NCBI GenBank assembly: GCA_964545715.1
Contig: CAZJHX010000144.1
Coordinates: 1-27,058 of the forward strand
Direction: 5' to 3'
Length of the DNA stretch: 27,058 nt
Origin: CAZJHX01 sp964545715
GTDB taxonomy: Bacteria; Myxococcota_A; UBA9042; GCA-2863065
The position numbers and the translations under genes were made by a program. The notes under the pieces were generated by a model, which did no database searches, was not told where the DNA came from, and was given only the letters and a program-made list of their open reading frames with translations. Position 1 is the first letter of the stretch; every line of letters starts with the position of its first letter. Below are positions 1 to 6,869 of this stretch, in pieces.

Positions 1-54
1 CTTCCGCAGGGGCCTTGGCTTCCGCAGGGGCCTTGGCTTCCGCAGGGGCCTTGG
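1..54. repeat. Perfect 18-bp tandem repeat, 3 copies, continuing off the left edge
   Basis: Units 1-18, 19-36 and 37-54 are identical (CTTCCGCAGGGGCCTTGG). On the minus strand each unit encodes six residues of the lipoprotein spacer. Because the unit is a multiple of three, copy-number change alters spacer length without changing frame. Identity at every base, including third codon positions, points to recent expansion. Confidence 0.95.
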
Positions 55-148
55 CCTCAGAGGGCTTCTCCTTTCCGCAACCAATCATGCTCGCGACCGC
101 GAAACATAGGACCACACTAAGCCACATGGCAGGCTGCGACCGACGCAT
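1..148 (-). CDS. Lipoprotein with hexapeptide repeats (5' part only; 3' end lies beyond the left edge)
   Basis: Forty-nine codons are visible from an ATG at 146-148, reading leftward off the window. The product starts with MRRSQ, then a hydrophobic stretch, then a lipobox-like M-I-G-C with the lipidated Cys at residue 24, so an exported lipoprotein is likely. After a short charged stretch (GKEKPSE) the protein enters repeats of the unit AKAPAE, three of which are seen. A clear ribosome binding site (AAGGAGA, about 6 bases before the ATG) supports this start. The mature part seen so far is only an Ala/Lys/Pro/Glu spacer, which often separates a lipid anchor from a folded domain; that domain is outside the window, so no function can be given. 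Confidence 0.75.
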   Translation of the reverse strand, partial: MRRSQPAMWLSVVLCFAVASMIGCGKEKPSEAKAPAEAKAPAEAKAPAE

Positions 149-201
149 TACGCTCTCCTTCTCAGTCTGTTACGAATGAATGGACCGATAGCACAACATG
201 T

Positions 202-225
202 GTTGGCCGTGGCGGTCAAGCCAAC
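202..225 (-). terminator. Possible stem-loop downstream of the 252-671 gene
   Basis: GTTGGC (202-207) and GCCAAC (220-225) can pair as a 6-bp stem with a 12-base loop. It lies between the end of the small basic protein gene (stop at 252) and the lipoprotein gene start (148), both on the minus strand. There is no strong T-run, so this is only a candidate. Nothing else is seen in 149-251. Confidence 0.25.
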
Positions 226-251
226 CCACTGAAAAGGCGGGTCCCGTCAGG

Positions 252-671
252 TTAGTCGTCCAACTTGTCCGTGAGCCCCAACATTTCGATGTAGTGCGCG
301 TCCAACTTCGTCGGATCGTAGGCGTTCTTCTGGTTCTTCTTCGCCTTCAGCCTGATGGCGCGACGGTTGAGCGGCAGTTTCGGAACCTCGCCTCCAGCCT
401 CTACCACCTTCTTGCGCCACAGGCGCAGGTGCCGCTGAACGCCGCTGAGTCTGATCCCGCCCTTGCAACCCTTCACAATGTCCTTCTGGCACACGTTTTC
501 GCCGTCCTTGAGCTTCATCACAAGGTCCAGGTAGAGCCCGATTATGCGATTGGCTGATGGGGCTCTCGGTTTGGGATCGAATTCCCATTCTTCGCCCGTC
601 TCGGAGTGAATCCACCACGCCTTTTCGTAGTCGAATCGCTTCTGAACTTTCCGCTTCTCTTTCGTTGCCAT
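252..671 (-). CDS. Small basic hypothetical protein (139 aa) next to recombinase genes
   Basis: The frame starts at an ATG at 669-671 with GGAGG about 9 bases upstream. The product is basic and soluble, without signal peptide or membrane segment. The N-terminus is Lys/Arg-rich (MATKEKRKVQKRFDYEKAWW). A middle region around residues 60-105 looks helical and Arg/Lys-rich (GVQRHLRLWRKKV), followed by another basic stretch (RRAIRLKAKKNQK). I do not recognise a family. The charge pattern and position beside two recombinases would suit a DNA-binding accessory or regulatory protein of a mobile element, but that is inference from context. Base composition is less G+C-rich than the chromosomal genes to the right, as for its neighbours up to about 2950. 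It is transcribed divergently from the serine recombinase. Confidence 0.7.
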   Translation of the reverse strand: MATKEKRKVQKRFDYEKAWWIHSETGEEWEFDPKPRAPSANRIIGLYLDLVMKLKDGENVCQKDIVKGCKGGIRLSGVQRHLRLWRKKVVEAGGEVPKLPLNRRAIRLKAKKNQKNAYDPTKLDAHYIEMLGLTDKLDD

Positions 672-757
672 CGGAGTTCGCCTCCATGCCGGAATTCGTC
701 AATGCACAGGCGTACTCTAGCAGAACCCCAAGCGTCGTTCAGAGCTTCACTTTTCGT

Positions 758-786
758 TTGATCTTTTCAAAGAGTTCTTTTATAAC
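758..786 (+). promoter_or_regulatory. Sigma-70-like promoter of the serine recombinase, probably leaderless
   Basis: TTGATC (758-763), a 17-base spacer and TATAAC (781-786) form a good -35/-10 pair. Transcription would begin near 792-794, and the ATG is at 794-796, so the mRNA would have almost no leader; there is no ribosome binding site. Half-sites GTTTGA (756-761), TCAAA (767-771) and TCAAAC (788-793) flank and overlap the promoter and could bind a regulator. Beyond this and the ribosome binding site of the divergent gene, nothing further is seen in 672-793. Confidence 0.5.
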
Positions 787-793
787 GTCAAAC

Positions 794-1481
794 ATGAAAG
801 CCGTTGCCTATATCCGCGCCTCCACGAACCCCGAAATGCAGAAGAACAGCATCTCGATCCAAGAGGCGATCATTGCGGAGTTCGCTCGCGTTCATGGCTA
901 CGAATTGGTTGATCGCTACGTCGAGTATGCGTCGGGCAAGGACGATGATCGTCCGGAGTTCAACAAGGCGCTCAACCGATGCGTGACTGAAGAGGTCTTT
1001 TTGATTACCTGGAAGGTGGATCGGCTTTCGCGATCGCTCTCGATCTTCTCGCGAATTTCGGACCACCTGTCGCGTATCCGTTTCGCTGAGTTGGGTGATT
1101 CGGAACCGAACATCATGGTGCTTTCGGTACTGCTCGGCGTAGCGCATCAGGAACGCATCAACACGGGCGTTCGCGTCAAAGCGGCCTACGCTAACCTCAA
1201 GGCTCAGGGAGCTGCCGCAAAGTGGGGAAACCCGCGTATAGCGGAAACGGCTGTCCCCGCTGCTATCGCCGTTCGGAAGCCGCTACGGGACAATCCGCCG
1301 GCATTGTTCGTGGTTCAATAGTCGCATTCAGTCCATCGTGTCGGACTACCGCAAAGCCGGGTACGAGGATCTGAACGTGATCGCAGCCAAGTTGAATGAC
1401 GAACTGGGACTGCGTACGCGACGCGGGCAACGTTTCAATTACCACAACCTATACCGGATCGTGGCTCGGCAAGCGGCCTAG
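794..1481 (+). pseudogene. Serine recombinase (resolvase family), frameshifted between catalytic and C-terminal domains
   Basis: The first frame (794-1321) gives 175 residues with a resolvase catalytic domain: YIRAS near the N-terminus with the nucleophile Ser10 and Arg8, DRPEF around 52-56, WKVDRLSRS at 73-81, and an HQERI segment near 118-122 leading into the long helix. This frame stops at 1319-1321. The typical C-terminal DNA-binding part then continues in another frame (0 mod 3), readable from about 1308: FNSRIQSIV, then IAAKLND, LRTRRGQRF and YRIV, ending with TAG at 1479-1481. The shift corresponds to one extra base (or an equivalent indel) around 1300-1312. No slippery heptamer is seen, so a plain inactivating frameshift, or a sequencing error, is likelier than programmed shifting. 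The catalytic part alone would lack its DNA-binding domain. The stop overlaps that of the convergent integrase in the sequence CTAG. Confidence 0.8.
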
Positions 1482-2851
1482 TCGGTCCGTCCTTCCTCGG
1501 ACTCGGCAGCTCTACTCTGCCGATAAGCCAACTCCTTTTGGCGCACCAGAAGGTCAATGAAGGTCTGGGGAATCAGGTGATCGTAGTGGCGTTCGATCAT
1601 CGCAATCGACGTGCCCGCATTCTTCGCGATGATGTGCGGTGGGACGAGCTGCCGGACCTGCTGCTCGATGTAGTAGTGACGTAGCGATGTGGAGCGTCGT
1701 TTCTTGCCATTTTCGTCGTGTGTGACGCCAGCCGACTCGATCAGCTTCCGGAATAGAAACGACATATCGACGGGCTTTCTGGGCGTCTTGTCCGAAGCGA
1801 AAATGAGATCGGTTGGCTCGCCATGCAACGCCCACGTTGAACGAAACTTCTCTACCCGTTCAAAGGTCCGCTCAAAGTCGGCAGCTACGGGGTATCGAGC
1901 CTCCTTCTTTTTGGCCACTTCGCGCCGAATCGTCATCTCTGTGAAGTGCTGTTCGATGCGCTCGCTGTATTGCAGCCGAACATCGGAGAACCTGAGAAGC
2001 TTCGCCTCTTGGACCCTGATCCCGGTGTTCGCAATGAGGTATACCCAGACACGCATTCGTTCGATGCGGCGCTTCTGATCCTTCTTGAGCTTCGCTCGCT
2101 TTCCTTTGGAGGGATTGGGCGCCCACTTGAGCCTGTGCCAGCCTTCCAACGTGTCAATGAGCTTGCGGTAGGCCTCTGGGGAGAACGTTGCTCCCCTGGC
2201 GTCATCGTGGTCGACGGTGGAGGGAATCGAAAGGCGAATGTCACGGTCGATGTAGTTCTTCCGGACTCCGAATGCGAACAGGGCGTTTAGGTACTGCTGC
2301 TCTTGGAGTAGCGTTTGGTACTTCGGCTCAGCGGCGAAGTTCTGAGCCTCTACGCCTTCCTCTATGGCGTGTTCTCCCCAGAACCGTAGTCGCCAGTCCC
2401 AATAGTGAGATGCGCCTTCCTGCGTAAGCTCCGACGTGTCTTTGAAGCGGCGTGGGTCGCCAAAGAACCTTTCGAAGTAGAGCCGATTCTTTCGCCTCCA
2501 CATCTCATGGCTCTTGCTCGCCTTGCGGTTGTTTCGCTCGCGATCCGCAATGCATTCTTCGAATAGCTGGTCCCAACTCGGGAAGTGCATAGCAAGGCCC
2601 TGGGCTACGCGGGCCTTTAGCTCAGTCCAGGTCTGAAACGCCTTCGCGATGGCGGCGCTCTTGTTGGACTCCTTCGTTGATTTCCGGTGGGCCTTAGGCT
2701 CGCCTGGGATCTTGATGCGAACCTGCCAGATGGGATTCTTCTTTCTGTCCTGCGAGCGCAGGAAGATCATGCACTCGTTCGGGACTACTTCATGCGTTTC
2801 TCGATAGTAGGTCACGCGCTCTTGCCCGTTCTTTGATCGTGAAAGCGGCAA
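1478..2851 (-). CDS. Tyrosine-type site-specific integrase (phage integrase family)
   Basis: The product (up to 457 aa) has an N-terminal basic region with W-QVRIKIPG near residue 42-50 (arm-binding type), a helical core-binding domain around 90-210 and a C-terminal catalytic domain. Catalytic residues seen are Arg279 in NTGIRVQEAKLL, a Lys in VAKKKEARY (about 314-316), Arg391 in SLRHYY and the nucleophile Tyr423 in ERHYDHL. Thr388 replaces the usual His of HxxR, and GT (413-414) replaces the usual GH; such changes are known in a large subgroup of phage-type integrases, so the enzyme may still be active. The start is uncertain: TTG at 2851, GTG at 2815 or ATG at 2770, none with a good ribosome binding site. 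The upstream direct repeats make 2815 or 2770 attractive. It probably moved the element spanning roughly 150-2950. Confidence 0.85.
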   Translation of the reverse strand: MPLSRSKNGQERVTYYRETHEVVPNECMIFLRSQDRKKNPIWQVRIKIPGEPKAHRKSTKESNKSAAIAKAFQTWTELKARVAQGLAMHFPSWDQLFEECIADRERNNRKASKSHEMWRRKNRLYFERFFGDPRRFKDTSELTQEGASHYWDWRLRFWGEHAIEEGVEAQNFAAEPKYQTLLQEQQYLNALFAFGVRKNYIDRDIRLSIPSTVDHDDARGATFSPEAYRKLIDTLEGWHRLKWAPNPSKGKRAKLKKDQKRRIERMRVWVYLIANTGIRVQEAKLLRFSDVRLQYSERIEQHFTEMTIRREVAKKKEARYPVAADFERTFERVEKFRSTWALHGEPTDLIFASDKTPRKPVDMSFLFRKLIESAGVTHDENGKKRRSTSLRHYYIEQQVRQLVPPHIIAKNAGTSIAMIERHYDHLIPQTFIDLLVRQKELAYRQSRAAESEEGRTD

Positions 2852-2882
2852 CTAGCCGATTTCTTTGATCGATCATTGATCA
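2829..2882. repeat. 11-bp direct repeats and GATC palindromes before the integrase
   Basis: TTCTTTGATCG occurs at 2829-2839 and again at 2861-2871, 32 bases apart, about three helical turns. The second copy runs into the perfect palindrome TGATCGATCA (2866-2875), followed by TGATCA (2877-2882). The layout suits an operator or integrase/excisionase arm sites. The first copy would be coding if the TTG at 2851 were the start, but upstream of the gene if GTG 2815 is used. Confidence 0.5.
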
Positions 2883-2941
2883 TCTTCCCGTCAATAACTC
2901 AACGAAAAGATCCTACGATTTCGAGATGTTAGATGTTATCT

Positions 2942-2957
2942 ATCTGCGTTTGCAGAT
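2942..2957. repeat. Small perfect inverted repeat at the element/chromosome boundary
   Basis: ATCTGC-GTTT-GCAGAT is a perfect 6-bp stem with a 4-base loop. It lies 24 bases past the stop of the SlyD-like gene (its downstream side) and about 90 bases upstream of the integrase. It could be a weak terminator or part of an attachment region; there is no T-run on either side. Confidence 0.35.
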
Positions 2958-2981
2958 CAGCTCCAGCATTGTTGACGCCTC

Positions 2982-3476
2982 TTAGTGGTGGTGGCCGCCG
3001 GGACCGTGAAGGTGACCGTGGGCGCGCTCCTCGTCGGTGGAGTCGCGGATCTCGGTGATCTCGATGGCAAAGTGCAGCTCAACACCGGACAGCGGGTGGT
3101 TGGGGTCCACGATGACGGCGTCGTCACCGACCTCGACGACCCACAGGGGCACGATCTTGCCCTCCTGATCCTGAGCCGCCAGCTGCGTGCCCTGCGCCAG
3201 CTCGACGTCGGGCGGAAAGGCGTCTCGGGGGACGCGCTCGAGCTTCCGTGTACGGGCGCCGTAGCCGTCTTCGGGCGGCACAATGGCGTCGAATTTGTCG
3301 CCGACGCCGTGGCCCAGCATCTGCTTCTCCAACCCCTGCACGATGTTGCCGGCGCCCTGCAGGTAGCCCAGAGGCTCGCGGCCGCTCGAGGTGTCGATGA
3401 CGTCGCCCTCGTCGTCCGTGAGCGTGTAGTGGAAGTGGACGACGTTGCCGTCGCTAATGGTCGTTGGGGCCGACAT
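2982..3476 (-). CDS. slyD: SlyD-like FKBP-type peptidyl-prolyl cis-trans isomerase
   Basis: The 164-residue product has the SlyD layout. The FKBP half starts with NVVHFHYTLTDDEGDVIDTS and continues through REPLGYLQGAGNIVQGLEKQ. An insert-in-flap domain follows (about 65-120, with PPEDGYG). The second FKBP strand motif is DPNHPLSGVELHF. The tail is His-rich (HGHLHGPGGHHH), as in SlyD proteins that bind nickel or other metals. It would act in the cytoplasm as a folding helper and possibly in metal delivery. I chose the ATG at 3474-3476: AAGGAG sits 6 bases upstream, whereas the in-frame ATG two codons earlier directly abuts that site. It is divergent from the RelA/SpoT-like lipoprotein gene, with only 48 bases between start codons. 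This is the first gene with chromosomal-type composition to the right of the element. Confidence 0.92.
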   Translation of the reverse strand: MSAPTTISDGNVVHFHYTLTDDEGDVIDTSSGREPLGYLQGAGNIVQGLEKQMLGHGVGDKFDAIVPPEDGYGARTRKLERVPRDAFPPDVELAQGTQLAAQDQEGKIVPLWVVEVGDDAVIVDPNHPLSGVELHFAIEITEIRDSTDEERAHGHLHGPGGHHH

Positions 3477-3486
3477 CGGCATCTCC

Positions 3487-3516
3487 TTGTGCAAGTGCGG
3501 TCAGGTCTTGTATCAA
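3487..3516 (+). promoter_or_regulatory. Candidate promoter of the RelA/SpoT-like lipoprotein
   Basis: TTGTGC (3487-3492), an 18-base spacer and TATCAA (3511-3516) make a moderate -35/-10 pair ending 8 bases before the ATG at 3525. The transcript would then be leaderless or nearly so, which agrees with the lack of a ribosome binding site. It overlaps the ribosome binding site region of the divergent slyD gene. Confidence 0.3.
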
Positions 3517-3524
3517 CATTGGGC

Positions 3525-4202
3525 ATGCGCGCAAGGCTCTTTTTACAAGCACTGTTCGTGGCGCTGCTGGTCACCGGCTGCGCGGGACCCGAGCGAGACC
3601 CGGGGCCGCTGGCAGAGCAGCTGCTGGCAGCCGCGGCTGACGAGGAGCCGGAGACCACCCGGCTGATGAAGGCGATGGCTGCCAGGGCGCGCGGCCGGCT
3701 CTTCAAGCTGCAGTATCGCCTCAAGACGCGGAAGTCGCTGCTGCGAAAGATCCGCGCGGCTTACCGCGAGCATCCCGACAAACCCGTCTCGATCGGCGAC
3801 GCCCTCCGCTACACGATCGTGGTCTCGGACGAGCCTCCCGGCTGGCACACGTCGTCGGCGGCCCAAACCCTGCGCGGGCTGGAGGCAGCAGGCCATCGCG
3901 TGGTGCGCGTGAAAAACTACTGGCCGCGCGGGGACAACTATTCGGGCACAAACTGCGTGCTGGAGACGCCGAAGGGCCTGCGGTGGGAGCTGCAGTTTCA
4001 AACGCCGCAGTCGATCGCGGCCAACAAGGCCACACGCGGGGACTACGAGGAGCTGCGTAAAACGTCCACGCCGCTGGCGGTCAAGCGCGAGATCTTCGAC
4101 CGCATGACGGCGGTCTGGGCGGATGTGCCGGTGCCTGCCGACATTTTGAAGCCGGGCTCTCTTCACGCGACAGAGGAGATCCGGGACCGAGCCAGACCTT
4201 GA
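3525..4202 (+). CDS. Lipoprotein with a RelA/SpoT-like nucleotidyltransferase domain
   Basis: The 225-residue product starts MRARLFLQALFVALLVTGC, a lipoprotein signal with lipobox V-T-G-C19; Ala at +2 fits outer-membrane sorting. Residues 60-190 resemble the (p)ppGpp synthetase fold: RLKTRKSLLRK (65-75) matches the ATP-binding RxKxxxSxxxK pattern; GDALRYTIVV (91-100) matches the first Asp/Arg strand; VKNYW (129-133) and NYSGTN (138-143) fit the substrate loop usually written as a GYRS-type motif; WELQFQT (154-160) matches the E-x-Q strand with the catalytic Glu155; YEELR (174-178) fits the closing helix. No hydrolase, TGS or ACT domain is present. RelA/SpoT-fold enzymes outside the cytoplasm are known as secreted Streptomyces nucleotide 3'-pyrophosphokinases and as T6SS effectors that make (p)ppApp. 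Activity here is inferred; substrate and target are unknown. The start is fixed by the signal peptide. Confidence 0.75.
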   Translation: MRARLFLQALFVALLVTGCAGPERDPGPLAEQLLAAAADEEPETTRLMKAMAARARGRLFKLQYRLKTRKSLLRKIRAAYREHPDKPVSIGDALRYTIVVSDEPPGWHTSSAAQTLRGLEAAGHRVVRVKNYWPRGDNYSGTNCVLETPKGLRWELQFQTPQSIAANKATRGDYEELRKTSTPLAVKREIFDRMTAVWADVPVPADILKPGSLHATEEIRDRARP

Positions 4203-4227
4203 CCCGCTTCAGCGGGATCATTGTTTT
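4203..4227 (+). terminator. Rho-independent-like terminator after the RelA/SpoT-like gene
   Basis: CCCGC (4203-4207), loop TTCA and GCGGG (4212-4216) form a short stem immediately after the TGA at 4200-4202, followed by ATCATTGTTTT. The stem is only 5 bp but G+C-only and the downstream run is T-rich. Confidence 0.5.
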
Positions 4228-4249
4228 CCTACCCTGCAAAGCAATTCAC

Positions 4250-4262
4250 TGTAAATTTTACA
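4250..4262. promoter_or_regulatory. Perfect palindrome TGTAAATTTTACA upstream of pckA (operator candidate)
   Basis: TGTAAA-T-TTTACA is a perfect 13-bp inverted repeat about 82 bases before the pckA start, in an A+T-rich patch within an otherwise G+C-rich region. Its size and symmetry fit a dimeric repressor or activator site. A second hairpin, CAGCC-AAC-GGCTG (4294-4306), lies in the probable leader. I could not place a convincing -35/-10 pair. The rest of 4228-4343 shows nothing more. Confidence 0.45.
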
Positions 4263-4343
4263 CATAACACTAACGCCCATTTGGTTGCGTCCGCAGCCAA
4301 CGGCTGATAGGAATCCTGCTGAGAGCACCAGGGAGTAAATCTC

Positions 4344-5933
<1,590 letters not shown>

Positions 5934-5951
5934 CGCTGCCAGCCCCCGGCC

Positions 5952-6800
5952 CTAACTCCGTCCTAACAGCCGGTCGATAAGCCCGCCGACGCCGGACCGA
6001 GCCGGCGCTTTGGTCGGCACCGGCGACCGGACCGCCTGTCCCAGCCGCGCCTTGAGACGCTCGAGCTCCGCGCTGGCTCGCGGGTGCTTGGCGTCACACC
6101 TCAGGGTGGCCTCCAGCTCCCGCCGGCATTGGTTGTCGTTGCCCGACTCGCGCCAATACTCCGCCATGCAGTAGCGCGCCTGGGGATCGTACGGCGCGTG
6201 CGCCGCAGCGAGCTCCAGATACTTGCGCGCCAGCGTGAGGCGCTCGGTGCGCTCTCGACTTGGATTGTTGAAGATCGTCCAGCCGAGCTTCAGGTTGTAC
6301 AGCGGGTGGTCGGGGACCAGCTCCACAGCCCGCTTCAGCAGCGTCTCGGCCTCCGCGTACTCCTTGCGCGCGAAGTGGCGGCAGCCGGCAACATTGAACT
6401 TATCCGCGGTATCCGCCCGCTCCTTCTCCTCCGGGGTGAACCGCATGAGTCGAATGACCTCGGCGCCACCGGGCAGCTTCTGGGGCTCGGGCGCGTGGGG
6501 TCCGCCTCGACGCTGCTTGTGCTCGTAGTTGGCCCGCCGCAGCGGGTCCGAGAGCGTGGCGAAGGCCCGGTCCAGAGTCAGCCGAATCTTGTCGGTCATA
6601 AACCGCAAGTCGGCGTTTTCGGGCGCGGACAGCGCGGGCTCGGCGAGCAGGGCAGACAGCCGCTTGTACGCGATCTTGACGTCCTGGGTCGTCGTGTCGC
6701 GGCCCAGGTTCAGCAACGCGTAATAGTCGTCCCGCTCACAATGAGCGGCCTTCTCCGCGATTTGCTCCCGAATATTCAGCGCTGCTCCAGCACAAACCAA
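5952..6800 (-). CDS. Degenerate J-domain protein with TPR-like helices
   Basis: The product (about 282 aa) begins with a J-like domain, roughly residues 25-97: DDYYALLNLGRDTTTQDVKIAYKRL, then LDRAFATLSDPLRRANYEH. The HPD tripeptide that J-proteins use to stimulate DnaK is absent between helices II and III, where ALLAEPALSAPEN stands instead. A tetratricopeptide-like region follows (about 130-250): FARKEYAEAETLLKRAVELVPDHPLYNLKLG, and later ARKYLELAAAHAPYDPQARYCMAEYWRESG. There is no signal peptide, so it is probably cytoplasmic and likely a protein-binding scaffold. The start is uncertain: no ATG is in frame. I chose the TTG at 6800, because the TTG at 6830 lies beside a hairpin (6813-6827) that fits better as intergenic; a CTG near 6776 with GGAG is a third choice. 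It follows the giant DUF11 gene on the same strand. Confidence 0.82.
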   Translation of the reverse strand: MVCAGAALNIREQIAEKAAHCERDDYYALLNLGRDTTTQDVKIAYKRLSALLAEPALSAPENADLRFMTDKIRLTLDRAFATLSDPLRRANYEHKQRRGGPHAPEPQKLPGGAEVIRLMRFTPEEKERADTADKFNVAGCRHFARKEYAEAETLLKRAVELVPDHPLYNLKLGWTIFNNPSRERTERLTLARKYLELAAAHAPYDPQARYCMAEYWRESGNDNQCRRELEATLRCDAKHPRASAELERLKARLGQAVRSPVPTKAPARSGVGGLIDRLLGRS

Positions 6801-6812
6801 TCGTGTTAGGAC

Positions 6813-6867
6813 GCCCCAAGTGGGGGCCAAGAGAGCTTAGCATAACTTCGCCCGCGGGAGGCCCGCG
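6813..6867 (-). terminator. Two hairpins between the giant gene and the J/TPR gene
   Basis: Just after the giant gene's stop (6870-6872) the sequence can form CGCGGG-AGG-CCCGCG (6853-6867). GCCCC-AAGTG-GGGGC (6813-6827) follows. Neither has a clear T-run in the minus-strand direction, so they may attenuate or protect the 3' end rather than terminate fully. Confidence 0.4.
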
Positions 6868-6869
6868 AC

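Noticed and set aside
557..793. N-terminal extension of the serine recombinase
   Set aside because: It overlaps the minus-strand gene and lacks similarity; the resolvase N-terminus (MKAVAYIRAS) begins at 794.
1290..1320. Programmed frameshift in the recombinase
   Set aside because: No slippery heptamer or downstream pseudoknot is seen near the junction, and the shift varies from the usual -1 arrangement.
2985..3524. N-terminal extension of the RelA/SpoT-like lipoprotein
   Set aside because: It is antisense to slyD; the lipoprotein signal at 3525 fixes the true start.
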